From the NCBI GenBank assembly GCA_003254925.1, contig QANZ01035981.1, forward strand, positions 8,847-72,846: a stretch of 64,000 bases of DNA, given 5' to 3'. The DNA is from Chamaecrista fasciculata. Taxonomy: Eukaryota > Streptophyta > Magnoliopsida > Fabales > Fabaceae. The notes beneath the pieces are model-generated. The model worked only from the letters and a program-made list of their open reading frames with translations. It was not told where the DNA came from and did no database searches. Positions 36,879 through 52,600 of the stretch are shown piece by piece. Position 1 is the stretch's first letter. Every line of letters starts with the position of its first letter. The translations under genes and the position numbers were made by a program.

Positions 36879-37489
36879 CTCCCTTCTTCCGTTTCTCCTT
36901 CCACTCACATTTCATCTTCACAATCACTCACACTCCGATACCCCCAGATAACAAAAATCACATCTTCATCCTTCAGGTTTTCTCTCTTTCTCTCTCTTCT
37001 TCGCTTTGTAACTGTGCTTTTGTTTCAATTTCTCGTTGTTTCTTCAATTGAGGCGTTGTTTGCATTTCTCTGTTTTGGGGTTTTTTACTTTTCTCAGATA
37101 TTTTTTGGGATCGTCTTACTTACTGCCTTGTTTGGTTGCGATAATATCTCGGGGAATTATTTTAAGGGAGTGAAAGGTTTTAAGAGTCAGTCTCTGTTTC
37201 TGTTTGGGTCTGCTTTATGAAGGTGAAAAATTCTTGCTCCGTTCATACGGTAACGTTGAATGAGATAAGAGGAAATAGCGTTGATTACTTCGGAATTAGC
37301 GTCCGTGATCCCACAGATTATCTTGTTGAGCTCTGATGTGATTTTTTTTATGTTATCTGCCTTTTTTTGAGCTGGGTTTCGAAATTTTCCTTTGTCCAGA
37401 TTGAAATACTAGTGTTTTGACATTCTGCATGCCTGTCTGCTGTATTTTAAGTGAAATTTAATGACCTTTTAAAGCTTGAATTTCTGTAG

Positions 37490-41403
<3,914 letters not shown>

Positions 41404-41675
41404 GGTCATATAGATGAAGTGGATGATCGTTAAAGAGGGAACATGGGAGCTGGTTGCATAAATGGCTTATCGGGATGATGAAGAATCATTTTCATATTTC
41501 AAGCTGTAGGAGGATACAAAGTTCAGTTTGTTGGCAACCTTCTAGAACTTTATATATTTACTAGTAATCTGGTGTTCTCTAGTCTTCATGAATAAACTAA
41601 AATTACCCATTTTCTCCGGTTTAACATTTAGTTTAAGCTATTTCTGTTCTGGGAAATTTTATTGACTTCCAAGAT

Positions 41676-41797
41676 GCACCAGGGGTGCCTGTATTTGCAT
41701 AAGCTGTGGCTTTCTTAGAGAGCCAAGGTGCTAGCAGATCAGGCTGAGATAGTCCCTTTGAACCTGAACAGGGTAAAGCCTGCGTAGGGAGCGTGCA
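41676..41797 (+). promoter_or_regulatory. TPP riboswitch aptamer (THI element) in the THIC 3' UTR
   Basis: The conserved parts are seen in order: GCACCAGGGGTGCC at the 5' side, an extended P3 stem with GTGGC...GCC words, CTGAGATAGTCCC, then GAACCTGAACAGGGTAAAG and CCTGCGTAGGGAGCGTGC. These match the thiamin pyrophosphate aptamer. In plants this aptamer controls alternative 3'-end processing and splicing of THIC mRNA: high TPP gives a long, unstable 3' UTR. A possible downstream acceptor, TTGTGCAG, ends at 41835. I could not identify the partner donor. Confidence 0.95.
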
Positions 41798-42617
41798 TTT
41801 CTCGGTTTTCTGCATGTTTTTGTATGCTTGTGCAGGAAGTGTGCGTTATGTACATGCATGGTTTGAGCTAGCTATTTCTTGAGAAGCAGATCAGCATGAT
41901 GGCCATGATGATGAAGTAGCTGAACATGACGTTTCTTTTGATACATACTTGAACTCAAGTTGGAGAGAACTATTATAGAACAATCTTATTTATCAAGAGG
42001 TTCAGCTTTTTCTCTTTTTGCAATAATGCATGTTGAGATTCTCACATTTGGAGTGAGAATCTCAAGTTGCATGTAATATAGTATGAAAGCTTAACTCTTG
42101 AGAAGCAGATTTCTCTATAAAATTATGAAGAAGGAACCGATTCAGCTCAAAATTATTTTCCTAATTTGCCATTTCAAAAAAATATGGGTTTCATGAGGCA
42201 ATTGTGAAACTATAAGCACTTCTAAGTGGAATCTTTAATAGAAATTGCCTATCAAGTACAGTTCCGAATAATTTTGAGAAATCGTTACTACTGTGTATAT
42301 CATGAGATCATCTTATGAAACTGGAAATCTATATTTATGCATTGATTTTCAGCAAGAGAGTCATATCTGAGAAAAACATGTGAAGAGCAATGGTAGACGC
42401 TTTAAATAGGTTTCCAAATTTTCATCTCTGCTGGTTTCTGTGAACATAAAGATGCATATGATGTGAAGTTTCGTGAGTTTACATATTTGATAGAGGCTGC
42501 TTTATATATTAGGAATAATATTGATATAGGATAAAATGGTGGTCCCTATTCCATTCGACTTAGGACCTTTTAAGTTATTTTCTTTTTCATGTTACAATTG
42601 AACAATAAGAGATATAT

Positions 42618-43190
42618 GTTTTCCTCCTAACCACAAAACCTAGCCACTTCTCTCCTCCTGCTCTCGAAGCAAAGGCACACAGAAGGTCTTGGGCTGTCGC
42701 TGTTTCAGCGGTCGTGGCCCCTTGTTTTCCTCTTCGATGTATGTTTTGTTTTCTCTTCCTCCATTAGGGAGGTTGTCTTCTCTCATTAGGGGAGTGTTTT
42801 CTTCTTTTCATTAAGAAAAAGGTTTCTCTTTCTCTTTTGAAGATATACACCTCAGATCTATAATTGGAGCTCATTAAGAAGATTGATCTGGAGAGATGAG
42901 GGGTATGTTGCCTCTCGGTTTAGATCTTCCAAGTTTTATGTATTTATTAGAAATATTGTGGATTGATCTCTGATGTATATTATGTAGTATAGGAGATCTT
43001 GATTTTATCTTTCTTGTTAAGTGTTACTTAGGATTTCCTTTTCTTCTCCTATATTATTGTAATATGTTATGTGGAGCGTAAGATTTTGTTTACATTGTTA
43101 GATCTATGTCTTACTTGGTTTCCATGTTGTATGACCTAGTGCTATTTATCTCATCAGTGGAAGTTCTATATTTCTGACCATAAAAAAAAA
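42618..43190 (+). mobile_element. Non-LTR retroposon, 573 bp, with poly(A) and 10-bp target duplication
   Basis: The insert starts GTTTTCCTCCTAACC and ends CTGACCAT plus nine A. AGAGATATAT flanks it at 42608-42617 and 43191-43200. It has no long reading frame. A C/T-rich start and 3' A tail suit a LINE-derived non-autonomous element or a retrocopied transcript. Which of these it is cannot be told. Confidence 0.75.
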
Positions 43191-43883
43191 AGAGATATAT
43201 AATTAATTTCGCTTATTTGACATTGAAACGAGTGATTTATTTTCGGAGTTCAATTTGACTTTATTTATCGACGATGTTCTCTAGATAAAGAAAGAATCCG
43301 TGAAAAGAAACATGTGACTCGGGATTTACATTGACTTTTACATTGACTCTTATAAAAATTTTGACAAGCATCTTTTAGAAATCACTTGAATTTTAGAAAT
43401 TAGTTATTTTTTTCCTTTGGTCATTAAAATTAGTTCTCAATTTAAATGTGAAGCCTTTACTTATTTTAGTAATTTAAAGGAGTAAAATAGTATTATAAAA
43501 ATATAATTACTTATTATTGAATAGTACATTTTATAAAAAAAATTAAGATACTCTGAAAGTTTAACATGAAAAATTATTGTAAAATTTAGATGAATAAAGG
43601 TCTAAATCCTATAAATTGTTATGCTTGTAACAAAAATTTTAACTTTTACTTTCTTTTTTCTAAAATAGTTCAGATTCATATATATATTTTACTATTAAAT
43701 TTATTATTATAAAAACAAAGTATACAAATTAAATAAGAATAATTCAGCCGGAAACTCACCAAAAAAAAAGGATTAAAAAATTTGTATACCATCAATTGGT
43801 AAATTTTGTGATCTCAGATTTGATTTGTTTGATGATAATGTTGGCACCTCTTTCATGAGGTATTAGTTTCTTTTTTTTTTTTT

Positions 43884-44411
43884 GTCAAAGTCTCAAATTG
43901 GTCCCTTATGTATGGGTTAGATTTCAAATTAGTCTATTATCTTTAATTTGTTTCATATTAATTTTACATATTTCCATGATATTTCAAATTGGTTCCAAAA
44001 ATACTGAATGTAGTCATATGACTCATATCTATCCCATTTCAAGCTCGAATACGACGAATTTAGAGTTATGAGTTTCTTTTGACAAGTATTTTGAGACCAT
44101 CAACAAACGAGGTCAAATCGTGTTTCAAAATTAGATAATTCATTTTATGGTCAAATAAGTGAAATTGGTCATATATTTTTTGTTTCAAGTTCAAATGCGA
44201 CAAGTTCAAAACTATGTGCCAACTCTTGAAGAGTTCTTTCTTTGTCCAAATAAGATCGTTAGAAAATGAGGTCAAATCGTGTCTCGAAAGTAGGTTTGAG
44301 ACTAATTTGAAACATTATGGAAACATGTAAGACCAATATGAAACAAATGAAAATACAAGTGACCAATTTGAAATCTACTCCATACATAAGGGACCAATTT
44401 GAGACTTTACC
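43884..44411. mobile_element. Long inverted-repeat MITE-like element
   Basis: The left end GTCAAAGTCTCAAATTGG pairs with the right end CCAATTTGAGACTTTACCC. Inner inverted words (CCCTTATGTATGG and CCATACATAAGGG) continue the stem. The target duplication is unclear because the left flank is a T run. Confidence 0.65.
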
Positions 44412-44959
44412 CTTCTTTTGGTTCTCTTGTTTACCCAAAAAAATCTAGTAGCAAATGTACAAACAAACTAATATTACCTAAATTTTTCTAATACTTTAAA
44501 AGATTTTAAATTAAAAAAAAAAACAGTGTCTTTTGAGTTTCTTAGATTGTACTTAACTGAATATACTACCACCTCCACTACTCTGAAGGGCGGAAAGCAG
44601 GAAATTAAAGAATGTATTATTTATAATTCATCCTCTCTCTCTCTTCTATTGTTTTCAACCATTCAATGATTCAACCTCTTTTCTTTCTTTTCTTTTCTCA
44701 CCGCTTTAACCCTAAATTTTCTCACTTTCCCTTCATTCTTTCACACTTCATTCATATATAAAAAAAAAAAAAAGACAGAATCAGACTATAAAACATTTAA
44801 AAAGTCATGGGGGCTAAATCAAAGTTCATAAATAATATTAGGCTCCTCCTAACTAATCAATGTACGTTGTATAATTAAGAGCAATTACAAAATTAGATAA
44901 AGTTTCTTATATGATTGTTATAAGGTTCCTCGATCAATATTTGACATGTAGTAAAAATT

Positions 44960-45537
44960 GGCAAAACACCCTTTCGTGCCCCTAACGTTTACGGTGATTT
45001 TCACTTATGCCCCTAACGTTTCATTTGTGTCAGTTGTGCCCCCAATGTGAAACGTTAGTTTCAATTATGCCCCCACCCTCGTTAGTATACCGTTTTTCGG
45101 AACTTTTAAGCTTCGATTCGTGTTCGTTTCAGTTTGTTTTGATAAAATGAGTTTATGGGTACTCATTTTTGGCTCCTAAGGATCATTTTGCACATGGAAA
45201 TTTTGAGAAAAATGCTTCGTTTTGCTGCATTTCGTTTTGCTCCTTTTTAGGGTTCATCGGGTCCGATTTTCTTCAGATTTGGAGCTATTTTGAACTTAAT
45301 CTTTGAAATTGATCCAAGGAATCAAGTTTGTGATGTCCGAAAATGAAAACTCATATGAAATCTGATCAAAACCGAGCTCAAATCGTGCGAAAATGATGTT
45401 TTTTTTGTGGGTGATTGAAATTGGGGGCATAATTGAAACTAACGTTTCACATTGGGGGCACAACTGACACAAATGAAACGTTAGGGGCATAATTGAAAAT
45501 TACCGCAAACGTTAGGGGCACGAAAGGGTGTTTTGCC
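44960..45537. mobile_element. Mutator-like inverted-repeat element with 10-bp direct repeat
   Basis: The ends are GGCAAAACACCCTTTCGTGC and GCACGAAAGGGTGTTTTGCC, a perfect inverted repeat, continued inside by CCCCTAACGTTT and complement. AGTAAAAATT flanks it at 44950-44959 and 45538-45547. A 9-11 bp duplication fits Mutator-like elements. No transposase is encoded. Confidence 0.85.
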
Positions 45538-46398
45538 AGTAAAAATTTTATGTATGACCAATTATGATAGAAAAAAAATATTAAACACAACTTTTTGCTT
45601 AATCAATCATTCATAAATAATATTAGACCCCTCCAAATTTTCTATAATTTTTTACAGGTTTCAACTACTGAATGTAGTCATATTTCTTTTGTTTCAAGTT
45701 GGAATGTGATTAATCCCGAGTTACATGTTGCTTTAGATGAGTCATGTCTTTGTCCAAAACCATTTTCGGCTTGATATGAACTTATTTGCTAGCAATCCCA
45801 ACTAGGCAGAAAAAAGATTCTTCAAAAGTAGTCTGTAACTCTAAACTCGTCGTAATCAGACTTGAAACGAAAGAAATACGACCAACTTTACCTGTTTCAC
45901 TATGAAAAGAGAAATTCACTTTCAAAATCCAATTTGACTTTGTTGTTAACAAACTCAATTGGATAAAGAAATGACTCGTCAAAAGCAACATGTAATTCGG
46001 GGCTTATCACATTCGAACTTGAAACGAGAAATATATAATCACATTCAGTTATTGAGATCAATAAGTGAAACTCTTGAGAAATTTAAAGAACTAAAATTGT
46101 AACAGAAAAAGATTAAAGATTGGATTGCAACTTATTGCGAGTACCAAATTTACACTTTTACCTATATTTTACATATATTGTTCATTTTCTAACTACACCC
46201 CAAGAGCATTGGTTTAATCTTTAATATTACAAAAATTTCAAGACATACAATGATCACAAGCATATATATATATAATGACTAGTTGATTCCTACTGCTCCT
46301 CCACCAACTCTGCTTGTGGGTCTTACCTAAATTTCCTTCAATATTCTCTCTTCTTCTCTTCTCTTCTCATTCACTATTGCACATAAGCACACACAAAA

Positions 46399-46426
46399 CT
46401 TCTTCTTCTTCTTCTTCTTCTTCTTC
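46399..46426 (+). repeat. CTT microsatellite in the presumed 5' UTR of the small gene
   Basis: About nine CTT units lie 25 bp before the ATG at 46452. Such tracts are common in plant leader sequences. Confidence 0.8.
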
Positions 46427-46451
46427 AGCAAATTAATAATTAAGAAGCTAT

Positions 46452-46853
46452 ATGAAGAACAACACAAAACAGAGAGGCTGCTTCTTCTTGAATGGCGAAA
46501 CAAACAATTATAACTGTACTTCAACTCCAATTATTGGCCCCTCTCATCACTTTTCAGTACCATCTAATAGTAATAATGCTATGGACTTCCTCAAGCAACT
46601 TGCACACACAGTGGTAACAGCTATAAGCTTGGTCTCTGCAAACACAAGAGCAAGAATAACAAGAAGAAGAAGGCAATTATTTACACAAGGTTCTAATTCA
46701 CCACCATCATCTTATTCTTATTCTTATTTGGAGAGATCAAATTCAAAAGCAGGTTATTATTATGTGGATTCCTACAGGAGTGATGCTGTTGAGGACTGCA
46801 TTCAGTTCATCCATTCTTCCTTTTCAACCTCAAATTCATCACATTTACATTAA
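46452..46853 (+). CDS. Small uncharacterised plant protein, 133 aa, possible Josephin-like-family member
   Basis: A single-exon frame runs from ATG 46452 to TAA 46853. A TATA-like ATATATATATAA lies near 46263 and a CTT tract sits just before the start, which supports a real gene. The protein is Ser/Asn-rich at its N terminus. It has a short amphipathic stretch MDFLKQLAHTVVTAISLVSA (about residues 43-62), then an arginine cluster (RARITRRRRQ). The C-terminal motif is SYRSDAVEDCIQFIHSS. From memory, that motif resembles the C-terminal DCIEFINSS-type block of short plant proteins annotated Josephin-like. It has no Josephin protease domain. Function is unknown. Confidence 0.65.
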   Translation: MKNNTKQRGCFFLNGETNNYNCTSTPIIGPSHHFSVPSNSNNAMDFLKQLAHTVVTAISLVSANTRARITRRRRQLFTQGSNSPPSSYSYSYLERSNSKAGYYYVDSYRSDAVEDCIQFIHSSFSTSNSSHLH

Positions 46854-49540
46854 CTAACTATTTTATCTCTTTCATTTCATTCACTTTTAATTCTTATATA
46901 TATATGGCGTACTATATATTATATATGATATGATATATTATTGTAGACTTCTTCTTATGTATTGAGACAGATCCATTTAATATAATATATATATATAAAT
47001 ATATTTATGTATGTATCAGAATTTATTGTGATCTTTCTTTTTTCTCCATTTTTTTGTAATTGATACATGGGGATTAAGCCGTTATAAATTAACATATTAG
47101 CCTATCATTATCGTGGTTATTGTGTTTGGGCCATGGTCCAGTCCGCTACTAATCCATATCTCATCAATACACAAAACCTCCATTCTGTTTTTGAAAGTTC
47201 AATTTATAGATTTTAATTCTTAAAAGTTTTTAAATCAATACATTTTAGTCCATTTAACTCAATTTTTTTGAAATCAATTTACAAGGGAGAGCTTCAAGTG
47301 TTATAGCATAAAAATTTAATTTAATTTCTGGAGTTAACTTGTTAATTTATATATATTTCAAAGAGTAAACTGAATATTTAAATTTTTGTTTATAACTTGA
47401 TATTCCTTCGTTGTCCGTCTTCTAATAAATGAAGTGCAACCTTAGCTTTGCCCCCTTTTTTGGACCAAATTAGCTTTTGCTATTTTAGACATTGAAATTA
47501 GAATTCACATTTCTAGCGGACACCAATCACAACACCCAGCTAATTAATTACTGAATTTGAATTTCAGGAGGTATTTGTAATACAAAATTAACAGAAGACG
47601 CTCATGTAACCCATTTTCATATATTCAATCCTTAATTTTCCTTCCATTTTGCAAAAATCGAATCCTATCTCCACATCCTCGTGAACTCTAACTCCCATTC
47701 TCGCCATTTTCTTTTAAGTTAAGGACGAATTCTATGGAGGAGAAATTAGCTATTGGGTATGTGAAAATGAGGATTACGTCAGCAACACATGTCTTAATTC
47801 TGTTAGTTTTGGATAACAAATACCTTTTGGAGCCCTTTTTGTTAACGGAGCAAATCACAAATCATTATTTGCCACTTTTAAAACCACATAGACCTTTCTA
47901 TAAATAGACCAAATCACAGGACATTCTATGTAATTTACCTTTTTTTTATTGCTAAAAGTTAGGTGAGTTGAGCCCCGGGACTCAACAAGGTTAAGACAAA
48001 TCTCCAGACTCTATGAGCACTTAGAGAGATACTTACATATCGCCTACCAACAAGGCTCTCACATCGACAATGAAAATCGAACTCACAATCTTGTGAATTA
48101 TGAGTCAACTCCTCACCAACTAAATAATCTTTATTGGCGAGATGGGTTTTATTTCTTCACCGAATTATATATGCTAGAGTAGATTTCACGTATTTATTTA
48201 TGATTTGATTCGGTTCACCTAAATAATAATTATTTTAGTAATTTGATAAATGATAAACATCATGTATTCGCCAATTAAAGTGTCCTAGATTTTTTTTAAA
48301 AAAATATACGTGTTAATAACTTAATATACATCGATATTTATATATATGATTGGACCAAAAGAAAAAAAAAAAAAAGAAGAGAAATTGAGAGTATCATATC
48401 ATTTTCTTGTGTTTGATGAATTCATATATATATATACTTCTCACGAAAGAGTCAAAGTAGTGAACAGATTTGGTATATGAAATAGACATGACATCTTTTT
48501 CCTGTGGATCACTGGTCCATAGATATCTTAGTTATTTTGTGGTTAATTAATTAATTTTGTTCTAAATTTTGCAGCAATCCCATTTTCCCACTACGGTTAA
48601 ACCATCTCTAACCACTCCATTTTCGCTTGCACTTCATACTATACACTCTGTTTACAACAATTAATACCAACAAAAGAAAATGAAATATTAATTAATTAAA
48701 AAGGTCATCCAAATTAGTAATTACCAAACAAACACTCAACAATTATTGGTAACTCCTTTCCACTAATTGCTTTGCTTTCAATAGCTAAGAAAAAAAATGC
48801 TTTCCTTTCTTTTTGTGTAAATTGATATATAATAAAATTCTTAATTTATTGTATATATATATTCCCCAATTTTTCTTTTAAGAAAATAAATTTGAAAATG
48901 AAAAGGTTGTCACGCATTTGCTCAATTAATTATCAGAAAACCACAGAATGTTACAATTTAAAATCATAGTGTCATGAGATAAAAAAAAAAATCATAGTGT
49001 CACAAATCACAATAGTTAGTTGAGATAAATAACCAATTTAAGAAAGGTTTCAATATTTCTAAACCTACTTATTCTAATTAAGGAGTTGAGTGAACAATAT
49101 TAATTTAATTATACCATGAATTTTTGCCACTAATCCTTTCTTCATTAAGCTCACATGTTAATTAACCCTTCATTTAAATCTCAGGCCAAAAAAAAAAAAA
49201 AAANCCAAATTTTTCTAACGAGTCAAATAGGTCCCCGAATTTTTCTAACGTTAGTCAAATAGGTCCCCGAATAACATGCACAGAAGGACCTATTTGACAA
49301 ATGTTCGGGGACCTATTTGACTTGTTAGAAAAATTCGGGGACCTATTTGTCAATTTCCTAAATTCGGGGACCAATCTGTCAGTGAGTCAATAATCCAGAG
49401 ACCAATTTAGTAGTTTACTCATTTTTTTTCTTGTTAGCTTCACTCACTTAATTTCCTAAATATCAACCTACCATAGCGACTCTTGTGAAGTGTAAAGTAC
49501 CAAAAATTTCCCAACCACTCTTCCTATAAACCTCTTCATC
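46854..49540. other. Intergenic DNA upstream of CYP86A
   Basis: It is AT-rich with no recognised gene. Near 47960-48150 a stretch begins TTAGGTGAGTTGAGCCCC and ends GTCAACTCCTCACCAAC, resembling a dispersed plant repeat, with ends not defined. Position 49204 is a single N. Confidence 0.5.
49205..49426. mobile_element. Inverted-repeat element, left end obscured by an N
   Basis: The left arm has AAATAGGTCCCCGAATTTTT and the right arm GAAAAATTCGGGGACCTATT. The turn lies near 49280. The arms repeat twice on each side. The left boundary coincides with the N at 49204. Confidence 0.6.
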
Positions 49541-49553
49541 ATATATATATAAA
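49541..49553 (+). promoter_or_regulatory. Candidate CYP86A TATA box
   Basis: ATATATATATAAA is followed by ACACCCTCC, 118 bp before the chosen ATG. The spacing suits a short unspliced leader. Confidence 0.6.
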
Positions 49554-49670
49554 CACACCCTCCTTCTCTTTTTAATTAGTTCCAACCATTAAATCCAATT
49601 CCAAAAATCATCATCATCATCATAAATCATCAAAATCATATTGATCATCATGAACATTATTCATGATTCA

Positions 49671-52600
49671 ATGGAAAACCTCCCTCTTGTGTTCACCATT
49701 GTGGGTGTTGTCTCTGCCTATTTGGTTTGGTTCTATCTTGTGTTGGCTCCAACCCTAAGGGGTCCCAAAGTGTGGCCATTTGTCGGCAGCCTCCCGCTTC
49801 TCTTCCGGAACCGGAGCCGGGTCCATGATTGGATCGCGGCAAACCTCCGGGCCACGGGCGGCTCGGCTACGTACCAGACTTGCATTATTCCTCTGCCTTT
49901 CTTGTCTCGCAAGGAAGGTTTTTATACTGTGACTTGTCACCCTAAGAACATTGAGCACATCCTCAAAACCCGGTTCAGTAATTACCCCAAAGGACCAAAG
50001 TGGCAAACCGCTTTTCATGATCTTCTTGGTCAAGGTACGTATAATAACCTAACAAAAATCTTATATTATATGGCTCCAGCTCTTTCTGGTCGTCCACATT
50101 TTAAAATTATAGTACAAAATTAATAATAAGAGAAAAATTATTATTTGATCCCTTCTTTTTTACTGTGTTAACGATTTAGTCCCTCATTTATTTTACATAC
50201 ATATTTGCGTGCCCGTTAGGGCACGCAATGCCTCTAGTATATATATATACATGCATATATATAACATATTGTAGCCAGTTTTTTTTAATAATCTAGTTTG
50301 ACAAATTAACGAGCTTAAAAGTATTAATTCCAAATCAACATGCATGGTTCAATTTTATCTTTACCTTTTATCAAAAGTATTCCAAAATGCAGATTATATA
50401 TATTTCTTAGCAAAAGAGGAAACCTACTATTTAGTGTTTAAATTTGTCTTAAAATTACTATGCAGTATCCAAATATTAAAAATATTAATATCAAATATTT
50501 AACCCTCACAAAAAGAATCAACGATTTTAGAAACTAAATAATTGACGTTTATAAAAAATATAAGAATCAAATAATGTAATTCTAATATCCAATAATTAAA
50601 TTGTAGTTTTAAAGTAAATTCCGAGACCAAAAAACTAAATGATTTTCCTTCATATCATTATATACAACAAATTATTAGTTGGAGTAGTTTCGAATTTGTC
50701 ATATAGAAACATACTTAGTAGAAGAGTTTTGTCTCTAACTATGAACATCTCAACTTCAATAACAATTAATCTTTTATTCACATTGTAAAATTAATTAACA
50801 GATTTATGAGTGAGAAATTAAATTCATACAAAAAAGAAGTTGATATTCTTTGTAATTTTTGTACACAGTAACTATTATACTGAGTGATAAAGATTCATAT
50901 GTCCTTCAACTACATACATATATATAGGTTCATGCAAGCCAAGCTTCATTATATTATAACAAGACCAAATTGCAAATTTGGTCATATATTTTGTGCTCAG
51001 TTTTCAAATTCGTACTGTATATCTTTTTGTTGCATTTTTATCCCATTATCTTTGAATTAGATGCAAAATTAGTCTCATATCCTTTTTGTTTCAAATTTGA
51101 TCTCGTATATGTGAGTTAAATGTAGAATTGGTCTCATATCTTTGAGTCAGATGAAACTAACGATAAAACCTTTTGCAAATATATGGAACAAATTCTACAA
51201 TCTGATCAAAAGATATAAGACCAATTATGCATCTGACCCTAAAATATGAGACAAAAGTGCAACAAAAAAATGGAACCAAATTGAAAACTGAAATCAAAAT
51301 ATGAGACCAAATTTACACTTTAACCTTATGATAATATTGAATTTGAATTAATTGTTAATATTTTTTGTCAGGTATATTCAACAGCGATGGCGAGACATGG
51401 GTAATGCAAAGAAAAACCGCGGCTCTAGAATTCACAACCCGGACCCTAAGACAAGCCATGGCTCGGTGGGTGAACCGGACCATAAAAAACCGGCTCTGGT
51501 GTATCCTAGACAAAGCCGCAAAAGACAAAGTCCACGTGGACTTACAAGACCTTCTCCTTCGCTTAACTTTCGATAACATTTGCGGTCTAACTTTCGGTAA
51601 AGACCCGGAAACCCTTTCTTCGGATCTACCCGTTAACCCGTTTTCTCTCGCCTTTGATACCGCCACCGAAGCCACCATGCACCGCCTTCTCTATCCCGGA
51701 ATCATTTGGAGATTCCAGAAACTTTTCCAAATCGCCGATGAGAAAAAACTCAAAGAGAGTCTCAAAATTGTTGATAGTTACATGAACGACGCCGTTCGAG
51801 CTCGTAGGGAAGCTCCATCAGACGATTTGATTTCTAGGTAATGTTGTTAAGATGTCGAATTAAATCTTAAAATTGTAGGATCCATCTCACAATTCGATGT
51901 ATTTTATACTTTATTTGAGAGTAAACTAATAATTTAGTCCCTGAAAGATCACCGAGCTGACAACTAATTAATCTTTTTTATAGATGAAATAGTATATCAT
52001 TTTAATCTTTCAAGGACTAAAAAGTATATCATTTTGATCTTTCATGAACTAAACTGTATATTTGAATCTTTCGTAGATTGAGTGTTGATAGCTCAATGAT
52101 ATTTCAGGGACCAATTTGTCATTTTATTCTTAATTTTATCTTAAATAAGATCTCGATCTTGAAACAGCTCAATATTATTTCAGAGTAAACTAATCATTTA
52201 TTTCCTGAAAGATCACCGAGCTGACAACTCAGTCCTTAAAAGATTGAAATGTATCATTTAATCCCTAAAAAATCAAAATGATATACTAATTAGTCTTTTT
52301 CATGGACGAAATAGTATACCGTTTTAATTTTTCAGAGACTAAAAAGTAAATTGTTTAGATCTTTAAGGAACTAAATTATATATTTCAATATTTCAGAGAT
52401 CGAGTTGTCAGCTCCGTGATTTCTAGGACTAAATTGTTAGTTTACTCTTTATTTTATCTTAAATAAGACCTCTGTTTTTAGGTTTATGAAAAAGCTCGAT
52501 TCCGACGGGAATCCGATTCCGGCCACCGTACTCCAACGAATTGCATTGAATTTCGTCCTCGCCGGAAGAGACACGTCATCGGTGGCGCTCAGCTGGTTTT

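Larger units (their letters stand above)
41840..46398. other. Intergenic DNA between THIC and the small gene
   Basis: No gene is recognised. The stretch holds a retroposon (42618-43190), two long inverted-repeat elements (43884-44411 and 44960-45537) and a degenerate relative near 45640-46165, whose words GTTTCAAGTTGGAATG and GAAACGAAAGAAATACGACC also occur in the element at 35837-36763. Confidence 0.5.
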
